DNA of 64,000 nucleotides from positions 62,001 to 126,000 of the forward strand of contig CAVVIB010000028.1 in assembly GCA_963748205.1 (NCBI GenBank), in the 5' to 3' direction. Position 1 is the first letter of the stretch; every line of letters starts with the position of its first letter. The stretch is from JAIBJN01 sp963748205. GTDB lineage: Bacteria > Actinomycetota > Thermoleophilia > Gaiellales > Gaiellaceae. Positions 39,021 to 47,619 of the stretch are shown here, one piece after another. The translations under genes and the position numbers were made by a program. The notes beneath the pieces are model-generated. The model ran no database searches, was not told where the DNA came from, and saw only the letters and a program-made list of their open reading frames with translations.

Positions 39021-40273
39021 ACCGCGAGCAGCCGGACCTGGGCGCGCTGGGCGAGCGGCTTGAGGTCGTTCGGGTCGAACGCCTCGGTGCGGCAGATCCC
39101 GGTGACCGACTGCACGAAGCGGCCGGAACGCATGAAGATCGTGGCCATCTGGAACCTCGCGCCGACGAGCTCGAAGGTGACGACGATGCCCTTCATCCCG
39201 CGGGCGGGGCTCTTCAGGCTGCTTGCCCTGACCTGGGTCGGCCGGACGCCCGTCTCCTTGGCGAAGGCCTCCACCACCTGCTTGGCGTAGGCGTGCCGGC
39301 CGGCGGCGCGGTCGACGAACTTGAGGCCGAGGGCGGCGGTGTCCGCGGATTCGTAGGCCTGCGTCAACGCGCGCAGCCGGACGAGGTGCGAGCGGCCGAC
39401 GAGGATGTCCTGGAACGTGCGCTCGTAGCCCACGTACCCTTCGCCGTCGTACTTGCCCTCGTCGTAGACCCGGGCCTCGGCCGAGACGTCGGTGGCCGCC
39501 ATCGTCATCTCGGGGAGACGCTTCCTCGCTGCCCGGTTGGCGACCGCGAGCTTGCTCGGCTTCACCTTCTTGACCTCGATCTCGCCGGCCAGGACGGCCT
39601 GGATCCGGCGGTCGAGCGCCACGGCGAGCTTCATGGCCTCCTGGCTCCCGTCGCCCTTCTCCGCGCGCATGACGCTCACGTAGCCGACGATGCGGCCGCG
39701 GCGGAAGACGACCGAGGTCTCGTGACCGCGGATGAGCCCGGGGATGAGCACGGCCGCGCGGATGCCGCCGCCCTCCTCTCCGATGGCGGCGACGTCGAAC
39801 GGGGCGACGTTGCGGAGCTTCAGGCCGGGCCGCACTGGGCCCTTGAGCCGCTCGTACTCGTTCAGGCGTGCATGCAGGTACTGCGCCGCGTACACGTTGT
39901 CCTGGAGCAGCTCGACGCCGGTGCTGACCGTCATGACGCCCTTGCGTACCGTGAGCGAGGCGAGGCGCGGGTGGACGTACGTCGCGTCCTGGCCGAGGAC
40001 ACGCCCGACCGCGCTCAGCGACGACGCGTTGTCCTCGGGATCGATCGACATCGAGGCGAAGCGGGCGTTCGGCGTCGCGCCGGAGCCCGCGTGGGCGACC
40101 AGGCCGCGTGCGGAGGGGCCGAGCGCGGCCTTGGGGAGCACCATCGCCGCCAGCTGCTCGCGGGTGACGGGCTGCTTCGGGGCAGGCTCCCGAGAGCTGC
40201 TCTCGCCGAACCCGCATCCGGCCAGCAGCAGGAGCACTCCGAAGAGGAAGCAACCCCGGAGGACGTGCGGCAT
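39017..40273 (-). CDS. Predicted lipoprotein of unknown function (418 aa)
   Basis: Signal peptide with lipobox: RGCFLFGVLLLLAGCGFG, cleavage before Cys20, so it should be lipid-anchored on the outer face of the membrane. The mature part has two similar halves. Each begins with a helix plus strands around a repeated theme of variable residues, as in ASMSIDPEDNASSLSAVGRV and VYDEGKYDGEGYVGYERTFQ, and holds a phrase such as RAAVLIPGLIRGHETSVVFR or MKGIVVTFELVGARFQMATI. This hints at a duplicated domain. No enzyme motif. It needs lspA (at 26902) for maturation. Confidence 0.75.
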   Translation of the reverse strand: MPHVLRGCFLFGVLLLLAGCGFGESSSREPAPKQPVTREQLAAMVLPKAALGPSARGLVAHAGSGATPNARFASMSIDPEDNASSLSAVGRVLGQDATYVHPRLASLTVRKGVMTVSTGVELLQDNVYAAQYLHARLNEYERLKGPVRPGLKLRNVAPFDVAAIGEEGGGIRAAVLIPGLIRGHETSVVFRRGRIVGYVSVMRAEKGDGSQEAMKLAVALDRRIQAVLAGEIEVKKVKPSKLAVANRAARKRLPEMTMAATDVSAEARVYDEGKYDGEGYVGYERTFQDILVGRSHLVRLRALTQAYESADTAALGLKFVDRAAGRHAYAKQVVEAFAKETGVRPTQVRASSLKSPARGMKGIVVTFELVGARFQMATIFMRSGRFVQSVTGICRTEAFDPNDLKPLAQRAQVRLLAV

Positions 40274-40303
40274 GGGGACCGCTTCGGCGTGTTCTGCGGG
40301 GAG

Positions 40304-41371
40304 CTAAAGCCCTCGAACGAGGCGTTCGAGGTCGTCCTCGCTCGTCCAGAAGCCGCAGGACGCCCGCACGAGGCCCGTGCCCGGGAGATCGCGCACGACG
40401 ACGCCCGCCTCGGCGAGGCGCTTGACGAGCTCTTCCGGCTCCTCGGCGCGCCAGGCGACGAGCGTCGCCTGCTCCGGCTCCGTGACCACGTCCGCGCCGC
40501 GTTCGAGCAGAAGCTCGCGGCACCGCGCCGCCGCCTGCCGTGCGTGCGCGTACCGGTCTTCCCCGGCCGCGGCCATGAACTCGAACGAGGCGAGCATGCC
40601 CGCGACCGACGCCACCGGCGTCCAGGAGCCCTCGAACCGGCCCGCGCCCTCGACCAGCTCGTAGTCAGGGAGCCGCCAGGAGAAGTAGGACGGGAACGCG
40701 ACGCGGGTCTCCTCGACCCGGTCGGGATTGACGTAGAGCGCTCCCGTCGCCGCGGGCCCGAGGAGCCACTTCTGCGCGGACACCGTGTAGAAGTCGCACC
40801 CGAGCTCGCGCACGTCGACGGGGATCGTCCCGGCCGCCTGCGCCCCGTCGACCAGCAGCGGGATCCCGCGGCCGGCCAGCTCCTCGATCGGCAGGACGAC
40901 TCCCGTGAGCCACGAGACGTGCGAGACGGCGATCAGCCGTGTTCGCGGCGTGATCTGCGCCTCGAGCGCGGCGAGGACCTCAGCGGCCGGCAGGTCGCGG
41001 ATCGGGGCAATCTTCATCGTCGCGCCCGAGGAGACGAGCCCCCCGAACAGGCCCGGGTGCTCGGAGTCGGTCGTGACGACCTCGTCCCCGGGCCCGATGC
41101 CGAGCCCGCCGATAGCGACGTTGCACCCCTCGGTCGTCGACGTGGTCAGCGCGACGCAGCCCTTGCCGGCGCCGACCAGCCCCGCGAACGCCTCGCGGAG
41201 CCGCTCCCGGTCGGCGAGCGCCCGCTCGAAGTACGGCCGGTTCGACCTGCCTTCCTCGAGCTCGCGCCGCTGCACCTGCTCCATCGCCTCCACGGTCGCG
41301 CGCGGGAGCGGGCCGAACGTGCCGGCGTTCAGGTAGGCGAGGCGCTCGAGCACCGGCAGGCCGGCGCGCAC
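40304..41371 (-). CDS. Class V PLP aminotransferase, cysteine desulfurase/epimerase-like
   Basis: 355 residues from a GTG two bases after the stop of the nuclease-fold gene. N-terminus LERLAYLNAGTFGPLPRATV is typical of the isopenicillin N epimerase / egtE-like branch. Then LTTSTTEGCNVAIGGLGIGP, EVVTTDSEHPGLFG, LIAVSHVSWLTGVVLPIEEL, LLVDGAQAAGTIPVDVRELG and the PLP lysine in FYTVSAQKWLLGPAATGALY. The end ASCGFWTSEDDLERLVRGL is also typical. Reaction unknown; it lacks a Cys loop expected of IscS, so a desulfurase is less likely. Confidence 0.88.
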   Translation of the reverse strand: MRAGLPVLERLAYLNAGTFGPLPRATVEAMEQVQRRELEEGRSNRPYFERALADRERLREAFAGLVGAGKGCVALTTSTTEGCNVAIGGLGIGPGDEVVTTDSEHPGLFGGLVSSGATMKIAPIRDLPAAEVLAALEAQITPRTRLIAVSHVSWLTGVVLPIEELAGRGIPLLVDGAQAAGTIPVDVRELGCDFYTVSAQKWLLGPAATGALYVNPDRVEETRVAFPSYFSWRLPDYELVEGAGRFEGSWTPVASVAGMLASFEFMAAAGEDRYAHARQAAARCRELLLERGADVVTEPEQATLVAWRAEEPEELVKRLAEAGVVVRDLPGTGLVRASCGFWTSEDDLERLVRGL

Positions 41372-41373
41372 CG

Positions 41374-42099
41374 CTACGAGGTCGATGCGATCACCGCCTC
41401 GACCGGCGGGTGGTCCGAGAGCACGAGCCCGTTTGCGCGCCGCCGGTCCTCGGGCCACGGCTCGGGCCCGCGCTCGAGCTCGAAGCCGCGCACGAGCACC
41501 TGGTCGACGCCGTCGATCGGCTCGCTGAAGCCCGGGACGGCGTGGCGCCTGACGTTGAAGTCTCCGCAGAGGACGCAGGGATCGTCGCCTGCGAGGAACG
41601 AGGCCGCGCGGTCGATCTCCGCGCCGACCAGGAGCGGATCGGGGTCGTTGGACGCGTGCAGGTTTGCGACGAGCACACGCCCACGGCCGCTCTCCAGCTC
41701 GAGCGAGTGGCACACGCGGGTGTGCTCGCCGAGCACACGTTCCCTACGGGTGAGCTCCGGGTTGAGGACGATCCGGCGGTGGCGTCCCGTCTCGAAGTGC
41801 GGGTTCACGAGCAGCGCGTTCGCCTGGCCCGTGACGCTGGAGCGAAATCGCTCCGGGTCGGCGTTCGTCACGTGGCGGGCCAGCGGGCCGAGCAGGGCCG
41901 GCATGGTCATCGCCCAGGACGCCTGCATGCCGCTCCAGTGCTCGAGGCGCCGCACGGCCCACAGGGGCACCTCCTGGAGCGCGACGAGGTCCGGCGCGTC
42001 ACCGGTGACGAGCCGCACCATCTGCTCCAGGTAGAGCTTCGAGGTCGGCGGGTGCGTCCTCCCGTGGTACACGTTCCAGGTCCGGACGAGGAGGCGCAC
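41374..42099 (-). CDS. Endonuclease/exonuclease/phosphatase-fold protein
   Basis: 241 residues from a GTG. Motifs of the EEP superfamily in order: VRTWNVYHGRTHPPTSK, LVALQEVPLWAVRRLE (metal Glu), VLVANLHASNDPDP, CVLCGDFNVRRHAVPGF and LVLSDHPPVEAVI (catalytic His/Asp). It could cut DNA, RNA or phosphoesters; the substrate is not evident. Divergent from the 99-residue gene with only 22 bases between starts, sharing a symmetric -10. It is followed by the aminotransferase with two bases between. Confidence 0.88.
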   Translation of the reverse strand: MRLLVRTWNVYHGRTHPPTSKLYLEQMVRLVTGDAPDLVALQEVPLWAVRRLEHWSGMQASWAMTMPALLGPLARHVTNADPERFRSSVTGQANALLVNPHFETGRHRRIVLNPELTRRERVLGEHTRVCHSLELESGRGRVLVANLHASNDPDPLLVGAEIDRAASFLAGDDPCVLCGDFNVRRHAVPGFSEPIDGVDQVLVRGFELERGPEPWPEDRRRANGLVLSDHPPVEAVIASTS

Positions 42100-42107
42100 T
42101 CGGGCTC

Positions 42108-42114
42108 TAGTCTA
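42108..42114. promoter_or_regulatory. Symmetric -10 element shared by two divergent genes
   Basis: TAGTCTA inside CTAGTCTAG reads TAGTCT toward the plus-strand ATG (8 bases to the start) and TAGACT toward the minus-strand GTG (9 bases). Both transcripts would be leaderless or nearly so. Confidence 0.55.
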
Positions 42115-42121
42115 GAGAGCC

Positions 42122-42421
42122 ATGTCCGGGCGTTTCGTGGAACTGACAGCGCGACAGATCGACCTCTTCGCGTCCGAGCACGACGACCTCCTGCGCGACT
42201 GCCAGGACGCCCTGGACGCATACAACGGCGCCCCGCGCGAGGACGCAGAGGAGCTCTACGGCGACTACGTCGACCGGGTCGACCTGGCCCGCGACGCGCT
42301 CCTCGAGTACCGCGACACCTACGCGCGGACGCTCGACGCCGACGCCGCGGAGGAGTACGAGGCTGTCTTCAACGACCTCGTCCGCAAGCGCCTCCCGAGC
42401 CTCGGGCTCGAGCTCGACTGA
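42122..42421 (+). CDS. Acidic helical protein of unknown function (99 aa)
   Basis: ATG start, leaderless by spacing. Strongly acidic: about 25 Asp/Glu of 99, in helical stretches such as QIDLFASEHDDLLRDCQDAL, REDAEELYGDYVDRVDLARD and LDADAAEEYEAVFNDLVRKR. No signal peptide, no membrane helix, one Cys. It resembles small actinobacterial proteins of unknown role. The subtilase follows 82 bases later with its own promoter. Confidence 0.7.
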   Translation: MSGRFVELTARQIDLFASEHDDLLRDCQDALDAYNGAPREDAEELYGDYVDRVDLARDALLEYRDTYARTLDADAAEEYEAVFNDLVRKRLPSLGLELD

Positions 42422-42460
42422 GCGCGAAGCGTCGCGCGATTCGTCACGAGCGGATCGGGG

Positions 42461-42466
42461 TAGATT
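42461..42466 (+). promoter_or_regulatory. -10 element of the subtilase gene
   Basis: TAGATT, 37 bases before the ATG at 42504; the leader includes an AGGAGG Shine-Dalgarno at 42490-42495. Confidence 0.45.
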
Positions 42467-42503
42467 CCTGGCGCCGTTCGTCCCTTCGCCCAGGAGGAAA
42501 CCT

Positions 42504-43643
42504 ATGCGCAGGCTCTTGCTCGTCGCCGCCGTGCTCGGCGTTGCTCTCGCCGTGGCCGGAGGCGCTCAGGCCCGGGTCATCCCGGGCCAGTACATCGTCG
42601 TCCTCAAGCCGGACACGCGCTCGGCCGTCGTGGCCAACGCGCACGCGCGCTCTGCGGGCGCGCGCATCCTGGCCGTGTACGGCGCCGCCCTCAAGGGGTA
42701 CACCGCACGCCTGACACCGGCCCAGCTGGCCGCCGTCCGCGCCGATCCGCGGGTCGCGTACGTCGAGGCCGACCGCACGGTCTCGATCTCGACGACGCAG
42801 ACGAACGCGCCGTGGGGACTCGACCGGATCGACCAGCGCGCACGACCCCTCAGCACCACGTACACGTACTTCAACACCGGCGCCGGCGTTCGCGCCTACA
42901 TCATCGACACCGGGATCCGGTTCTCCCACTCCCAGTTCGGCGGCAGAGCGTCGACCGGCTTCGACGCGATCGACGGCGGGAGCGCCGACGACTGCAACGG
43001 GCACGGCACGCACGTGGCCGGCACGGTCGGCGGCTCGACCTACGGCGTCGCCAAGGGCGTCAGCCTGATCGGCGTCCGCGTGCTCGGCTGCAACGGCAGC
43101 GGGTCGACCTCGGGCGTCATCGCCGGCGTCAACTGGGTGACCGGGAACCACCAGGCGGGCCAGCCGGCCGTGGCCAACATGAGCCTCGGCGGGGGTGCGA
43201 GCTCCGCGCTCGACACGGCTGTCCGCAACTCGATCGCCGACGGCGTCAGCTACGCGGTCGCAGCGGGGAACGGCAACGCGCTGGGCATCGCCCAGAACGC
43301 GTGCAACTCCTCCCCCGCCCGCGTCGGCGAGGCGATGACGATCAGCGCGACCGACTCGAGCGACCGGAAGGCGTCGTGGGCCAACTACGGCAACTGCGTC
43401 GACTGGTTCGCGCCGGGCGTCTCGATCACGTCTGCCTGGTACAACAGCAACACCGCCACGCGGACGATCAGCGGCACCTCGATGGCGACGCCGCACACCG
43501 CCGGCGTGGCCGCGCTCTACCTCCAGAGCAACACGGGCGCATCGCCTGCGAGCGTGCGCACGGCGCTCTTCAACCTGACGACGAAGGGCGTCGTCACGTC
43601 GTCCTCGACGACGAACAACCACCTTCTGTTCACCAACTTCTAG
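42504..43643 (+). CDS. Secreted subtilisin-family serine protease (proteinase K/aqualysin type)
   Basis: 379 residues. ATG preceded by AGGAGG. Signal peptide (residues 1-23, LLLVAAVLGVALAVAGGAQA), I9-type propeptide (about 26-93: PGQYIVVLKPDTR...VAYVEADRTV), then the protease with D135 (IIDTGIRFSH), H167 (NGHGTHVAG), N256 (AAGNGN) and S326 (SGTSMATPH). The start of the mature enzyme, NAPWGLDRIDQR, is that of the aqualysin/proteinase K clan. It probably degrades proteins outside the cell. No C-terminal extension. Followed by a strong hairpin. Confidence 0.96.
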   Translation: MRRLLLVAAVLGVALAVAGGAQARVIPGQYIVVLKPDTRSAVVANAHARSAGARILAVYGAALKGYTARLTPAQLAAVRADPRVAYVEADRTVSISTTQTNAPWGLDRIDQRARPLSTTYTYFNTGAGVRAYIIDTGIRFSHSQFGGRASTGFDAIDGGSADDCNGHGTHVAGTVGGSTYGVAKGVSLIGVRVLGCNGSGSTSGVIAGVNWVTGNHQAGQPAVANMSLGGGASSALDTAVRNSIADGVSYAVAAGNGNALGIAQNACNSSPARVGEAMTISATDSSDRKASWANYGNCVDWFAPGVSITSAWYNSNTATRTISGTSMATPHTAGVAALYLQSNTGASPASVRTALFNLTTKGVVTSSSTTNNHLLFTNF

Positions 43644-43650
43644 GCCTGTG

Positions 43651-43690
43651 GCGGCCGGGGCCGGGGACGCTGCTCCCTGGCCCCGGCCGC
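43651..43690 (+). terminator. Strong hairpin after the subtilase gene
   Basis: GCGGCCGGGGCC and GGCCCCGGCCGC, perfect 12-base arms, with GGGG/CCC adding more pairs inside the loop. No T-run follows, so termination would rest on the stem or on Rho. Confidence 0.55.
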
Positions 43691-43702
43691 CGCCGGAGGG
43701 GC

Positions 43703-43708
43703 TATCAT
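43703..43708 (+). promoter_or_regulatory. -10 element of the second RTX-like gene
   Basis: TATCAT, followed by about 190 non-coding bases before the ATG at 43903. A GAAGGGAG ribosome-binding site is at 43891-43898. Confidence 0.4.
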
Positions 43709-43902
43709 CGCTTGCGCGAGGAATGACCTCTCGCAGGCGATCAACGGGCCGAACGGGCAGACAGCCTGGCGTTGGTGGCACTGGAAGCCCACCGCCGTCT
43801 CCCCGTGCGCCTCGGCGCAGCCGGTGCCTCGATCGCACGTTCTCTGCGGCAGCACGGATCGGTCGCGAGCCGTACGGCGGCCGGGACCGGGAAGGGAGAC
43901 GC

Positions 43903-44355
43903 ATGAGAGCGCTCGCCGTCACCTCAATGGTGGCATTGGCAACCGCCGCGATCGCCTCGGCTGCGACGATCATCGGCAACGACAGCGCCAACGTCATCGT
44001 CGGCTCCGCCTCGGCGGACTACATCGAGGCGAGGGGCGGAAACGACGAGATCGACGCGCGCGCCGGCGCCGACAAGATCCGCGCCGGGACCGGCGCCGAC
44101 CGGGTCTACGGCGGGGCCGGGAACGACCAGATCATCGGAGGCGACGGGGCCGACTGGCTCTTCGCGGGGTGCCCCAACGGGAGCTGCAGCGCGGGGGCGA
44201 ACGTCATCTTCGGCGGGAACGGCAACGACGTCATCGGGGCCGACAACGGCAAGTACGACGACGTGAACTGCTCCGCCGGGAGCGGCGACGTCGCCTACGT
44301 CGACCGAACCGACGACTGGGCCGGCTGCGAGGTCCGCCACATCGACGGCAACTAG
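43903..44355 (+). CDS. Secreted RTX-like calcium-binding repeat protein (150 aa)
   Basis: ATG with GAAGGGAG upstream. Signal peptide ALAVTSMVALATAAIASA, then repeats in the RTX style: TIIGNDSANVIVGSASADYI, EARGGNDEIDARAGADKIRA, GTGADRVYGGAGNDQIIGGD. The end carries C residues in CPNGSC and NCSAG and a final AGCEVRHIDGN. The GGxGxDxI units bind calcium in the beta-roll fold. Same plan as the gene at 10149. No enzyme domain. Role unknown; a secreted calcium-dependent protein is the safest statement. Confidence 0.8.
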   Translation: MRALAVTSMVALATAAIASAATIIGNDSANVIVGSASADYIEARGGNDEIDARAGADKIRAGTGADRVYGGAGNDQIIGGDGADWLFAGCPNGSCSAGANVIFGGNGNDVIGADNGKYDDVNCSAGSGDVAYVDRTDDWAGCEVRHIDGN

Positions 44356-44363
44356 AGCCGCCG

Positions 44364-45758
44364 CTAGCGCTTGACGCGGAAGAAGCCCTGCGGTGCCAGG
44401 GCCGCGACCCGTCGCGTCAGCGGATCGACCGAGCGACCGTCGTCCTCGCGCCGCTCCTTGCGCTTCACCGCACCGCGGACGACGAAGCCGCCCAGGTAGC
44501 GCACCGGCTCCGGCGGAAACTGCCGCGCGATCCCCCGGTTCAGGCCGCACCCCGACCACTCGTCGTCGCGGCCGAGGGCGCTCGAGGCGAGGATCTTCCC
44601 CGCCGTCAGGGTCGGGGCGACCCCGTTGCCCGAGTACCCCACGCCGTAGACGATCGGGACGGAGCCCGGCAGGCGGCCGAAGACGGGCGCCCCGTCGGCC
44701 GTGCGGTCGATCGGTCCTCCCCACGCGTGGGTGACCTCGACGCCCTCCGCGTACGGCACGAGGCGCACGAGGTCGCGGCGGAGCACGCTCTCGGCGCCGT
44801 CGCTCTCGGCGAAGAACTCGTCCTCCACCCGACCGCCGAACGCGTGGCGGTGGCCGCCCTGGCCGAACGCGATCCGGCCGTCGCTCGTCGTCCGGTAGTA
44901 GTGCACCATCAGGCGGCAGTTCGAGATCGCCTCATCGCCCGTCCACCCCGCCTCCTCGAGGCGCTCCGGCATCGGCGCCGTCGCCACCATGTCGCTCGAG
45001 ACCGCCACGACCGCCCGCTTGAGCTCGGGGACGGACGCGAGCCAGGCGCCCGTCGCGAGCACGATCGCCCCGGCCTCGACGGAGCCGGAGGGCGTCCGGA
45101 CGATGCCCCGCTCGCGATCGAGGTCGACCATCGGCGTGCGCTCGAAGATCCGGATCCCGCGCTCGAGCGCGACGCGCCGCAGGCCGCGCGCGAGGAGCGC
45201 CGGCTGCACCGTCGCGGCGCCGGCCTCGAAGACGGCGCCCAGGTGAACCGGAGAGCCCGTCCGCCGCTGGACCTCCTCGGCCGAGAGAAGCTCGAACGGC
45301 TGCTCGCCGGCGCGCTCCGCCGCGGCGACCGCGCCCTCCCACGAGCCGACCTGCGCGGGGGACGTCGCCGTCCAGAGCCAGCCGCCGCGCCGGTAGTGGG
45401 CGTCGATGCCCTCCCGCTCGCAGAACGCGCCGAGCTCGTCGACCGCCTGGGCCGAGATCCGCACGAGCCGGAATGCCTCTTCCTCGCCCGCGCGCTTGAT
45501 CAGCGTCTCGATCTTGGGCCACCACGAGAGCGCGAACCCGCCGTTCCTCCCCGACGGGCCCCCGCCGCAGATGTCGGCCTCGACGAGGACGATCGACGCT
45601 CCGGGCTCGAGCTCGTTGATCCGCAGCGCAGTCCAAAGCCCTGTGTAGCCGCCGCCGACGATGCAGACGTCGGCGCGAACGGGCTCGAGCAGCTCCGAGG
45701 ACTCGATCCCGCCCTCGGCCGCAAGCGCCTCCTGGAGCCAGAGAGAGCGGGGGGCCAC
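44364..45758 (-). CDS. FAD-dependent oxidoreductase (DAO / gamma-glutamylputrescine oxidase-like)
   Basis: 464 residues, GTG start. The FAD-binding motif VCIVGGGYTGLWTALRINEL (about 31-50) is at the N-terminus after a short helix. Then GRNGGFALSWWPKIETLIKR, VHLGAVFEAGAATVQPALLA, AIVLATGAWL and the late block VTHAWGGPIDRTADGAPVFG with YGVGYSGNGVAPTL. These fit the OrdL/PuuB group that oxidises amines or amino acids with O2. Substrate unknown. No polyamine genes are nearby. Confidence 0.88.
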   Translation of the reverse strand: MAPRSLWLQEALAAEGGIESSELLEPVRADVCIVGGGYTGLWTALRINELEPGASIVLVEADICGGGPSGRNGGFALSWWPKIETLIKRAGEEEAFRLVRISAQAVDELGAFCEREGIDAHYRRGGWLWTATSPAQVGSWEGAVAAAERAGEQPFELLSAEEVQRRTGSPVHLGAVFEAGAATVQPALLARGLRRVALERGIRIFERTPMVDLDRERGIVRTPSGSVEAGAIVLATGAWLASVPELKRAVVAVSSDMVATAPMPERLEEAGWTGDEAISNCRLMVHYYRTTSDGRIAFGQGGHRHAFGGRVEDEFFAESDGAESVLRRDLVRLVPYAEGVEVTHAWGGPIDRTADGAPVFGRLPGSVPIVYGVGYSGNGVAPTLTAGKILASSALGRDDEWSGCGLNRGIARQFPPEPVRYLGGFVVRGAVKRKERREDDGRSVDPLTRRVAALAPQGFFRVKR

Positions 45759-45768
45759 CCCGCCTAGC

Positions 45769-47568
45769 CTAGACCAGGCTCTCGGTAGAGCGGCCGGGCG
45801 AACCGACGGTTCCGCCGTCGGGCCCAGCGACCGGAAGCCGCACCCGGAACGTCGTGCCCTGGCCCTCGTCGCTCGTCAACTCGATGGCGCCGCCGTGCGC
45901 CTGGACGATCGCGTGGACGATCGTGAGCCCCAGCCCGGTGCCCTCGATCGCGCGATCCTGCGCGGTCGAGGCGCGGAAGAAGCGGTCGAAGAGGCGCCGC
46001 TGCTCGGCGACCGGGATTCCGATGCCGTTGTCGGAGACGGCCAGGACGATGTCGTCGCCGGTCACGCCGAGCGCGACGACCACGCGGCCGTCGGACTCCG
46101 TGAACTTGACCCCGTTCGAGACGAGGTTGTCGAAAAGCTGCCCGAGACGGGCCGGATCGCCCTTCACGCTCGGGATCGGGTCGACGTCGAGCCGCAGGTC
46201 GATGCCGCGGGCGTCGGCCGCCGGCCGCAGGACCTCGACGGACTGGGTGGCGAGGTCGACGAGGTCGACGTCCTCGGGGTCGAGCGCGAGCTTGCCCGAC
46301 TCGATCTGCGCCACCAGCAGGAGGTCACTGACGAGGCGCAGCAGCCGGTCGGCGTTGCGGTCGACGACGTCGAGGAACCGCCGCTGCTCGTCGGGAAGCT
46401 CGGGATCGTCGAGCACGAGCTCCAGGTAGCCGGTGATGGAGGTGAGCGGTGTGCGCAGCTCGTGGGAGACGAGCGCGACGAACTCGTCCTTCAGGCGGTC
46501 GAGCTCGCGCAGCCGGTCGTTCTGCTCGACGAGCAGGCGCTGCGCGGCCTCGGCCTCGGCGAGCGCGGTGCGCTCGCTCTCGTAGAGGCGGCCGCGCTCC
46601 TCGCCGGCCCGCTCGAGCTCACGGACGAGCCCGACGAGTCGCAGGAGGACGAGCACCGGCAGGATCGCCGAGCAGACGAGGATGACCACGATGCCGTCGT
46701 TGTCGCCGGAGAGCGCCTCCGCCGTCAGCACCGCCGGGCCTGTCACCGCCGCGAGCGCGAGCGCGCCGAGGCGCCAGATCGTCAGCCGCTCCGGCCCTCG
46801 GCTGGGCGCCGGCGGCGCGGCCATGGACGGATGGAGCGCCGCAGCGCCGACCGAGACGTAGCAGAGGAGCCACACGCAGTCGATCCAGCTGCCCGTCGTC
46901 TTGCCCGCGACCTCGAGGCCGAGGAACGTCACGTCCGCGGCGATGTTGAACGTCATCCCGAGGGCGAGCAGCCAGATCGCCGGGGAGCGGCGGCCGGGCG
47001 CGAAGAGGAGCCTGACGAGCAGCGTCAGGAGGAGGACGTCCATGAGCGGGTAGGCGGTCGAGAGCACCCGGTCCAGCACCGGCAGGCTCTCGTCGGCCGC
47101 GTACGGGAGCATCAGGAACGTCCAGCAGATGGCGAACGCGCCGACGGTGACGATCGCGGCGTCCAGGAAGCCCGCCCGCTCCTGCCCGCGGCGGGCGCCC
47201 CGGTCGCGGGCGAGCAGGAGGAGCCCGGCGGCGAGAAGCGGATAACCCGCGAGGTAGAAGAGGTCGGCGATGGACGGGAACGGGTCCTCCCCGAGCCCGT
47301 ACGAGTAGATGTGCCACGTGATCTCGCCCGCGACGAAGAGGCCGAAGCCGGCGGCGAGGAGGAGCCACGGCAGCGGGCGCGCGGGCCGATGAATCCAGAT
47401 GCCGACGAGGATCGCGAACACCGACGAGGCGGCGATCACGTCGTACATGACCGCGCTCCTCAGGTTGTACGAAAGCGTCAGGTAGACGGCGATCGCCAGG
47501 AGCGCCGGCACTGCGTAGAGCAGCGGCAGGCGCGCGTTTCGCGGCACAGACATCCACACGGTCCTCAT
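45769..47568 (-). CDS. Membrane sensor histidine kinase (orphan)
   Basis: 599 residues. Nine or so N-terminal hydrophobic helices fill residues 15-310 (for example LLYAVPALLAIAVYLTLSYN) without an extracellular loop domain, so the signal may be a membrane one. A coiled coil (ESERTALAEAEAAQRLLVEQ) leads to the HisKA domain with the phospho-acceptor H in LVSHELRTPLTSITGYLELV, and a HATPase with NLVSNGVKFTESDG, VSDNGIGIP and GTGLGLTI. No response-regulator gene is nearby, so the partner is unknown. An alternative start at Met6 exists. Confidence 0.92.
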   Translation of the reverse strand: MRTVWMSVPRNARLPLLYAVPALLAIAVYLTLSYNLRSAVMYDVIAASSVFAILVGIWIHRPARPLPWLLLAAGFGLFVAGEITWHIYSYGLGEDPFPSIADLFYLAGYPLLAAGLLLLARDRGARRGQERAGFLDAAIVTVGAFAICWTFLMLPYAADESLPVLDRVLSTAYPLMDVLLLTLLVRLLFAPGRRSPAIWLLALGMTFNIAADVTFLGLEVAGKTTGSWIDCVWLLCYVSVGAAALHPSMAAPPAPSRGPERLTIWRLGALALAAVTGPAVLTAEALSGDNDGIVVILVCSAILPVLVLLRLVGLVRELERAGEERGRLYESERTALAEAEAAQRLLVEQNDRLRELDRLKDEFVALVSHELRTPLTSITGYLELVLDDPELPDEQRRFLDVVDRNADRLLRLVSDLLLVAQIESGKLALDPEDVDLVDLATQSVEVLRPAADARGIDLRLDVDPIPSVKGDPARLGQLFDNLVSNGVKFTESDGRVVVALGVTGDDIVLAVSDNGIGIPVAEQRRLFDRFFRASTAQDRAIEGTGLGLTIVHAIVQAHGGAIELTSDEGQGTTFRVRLPVAGPDGGTVGSPGRSTESLV

Positions 47569-47619
47569 CCAGTCATTCCATCGGCCTGGTGCGGCGGATT
47601 CTTGACAACTGTAGAACGT

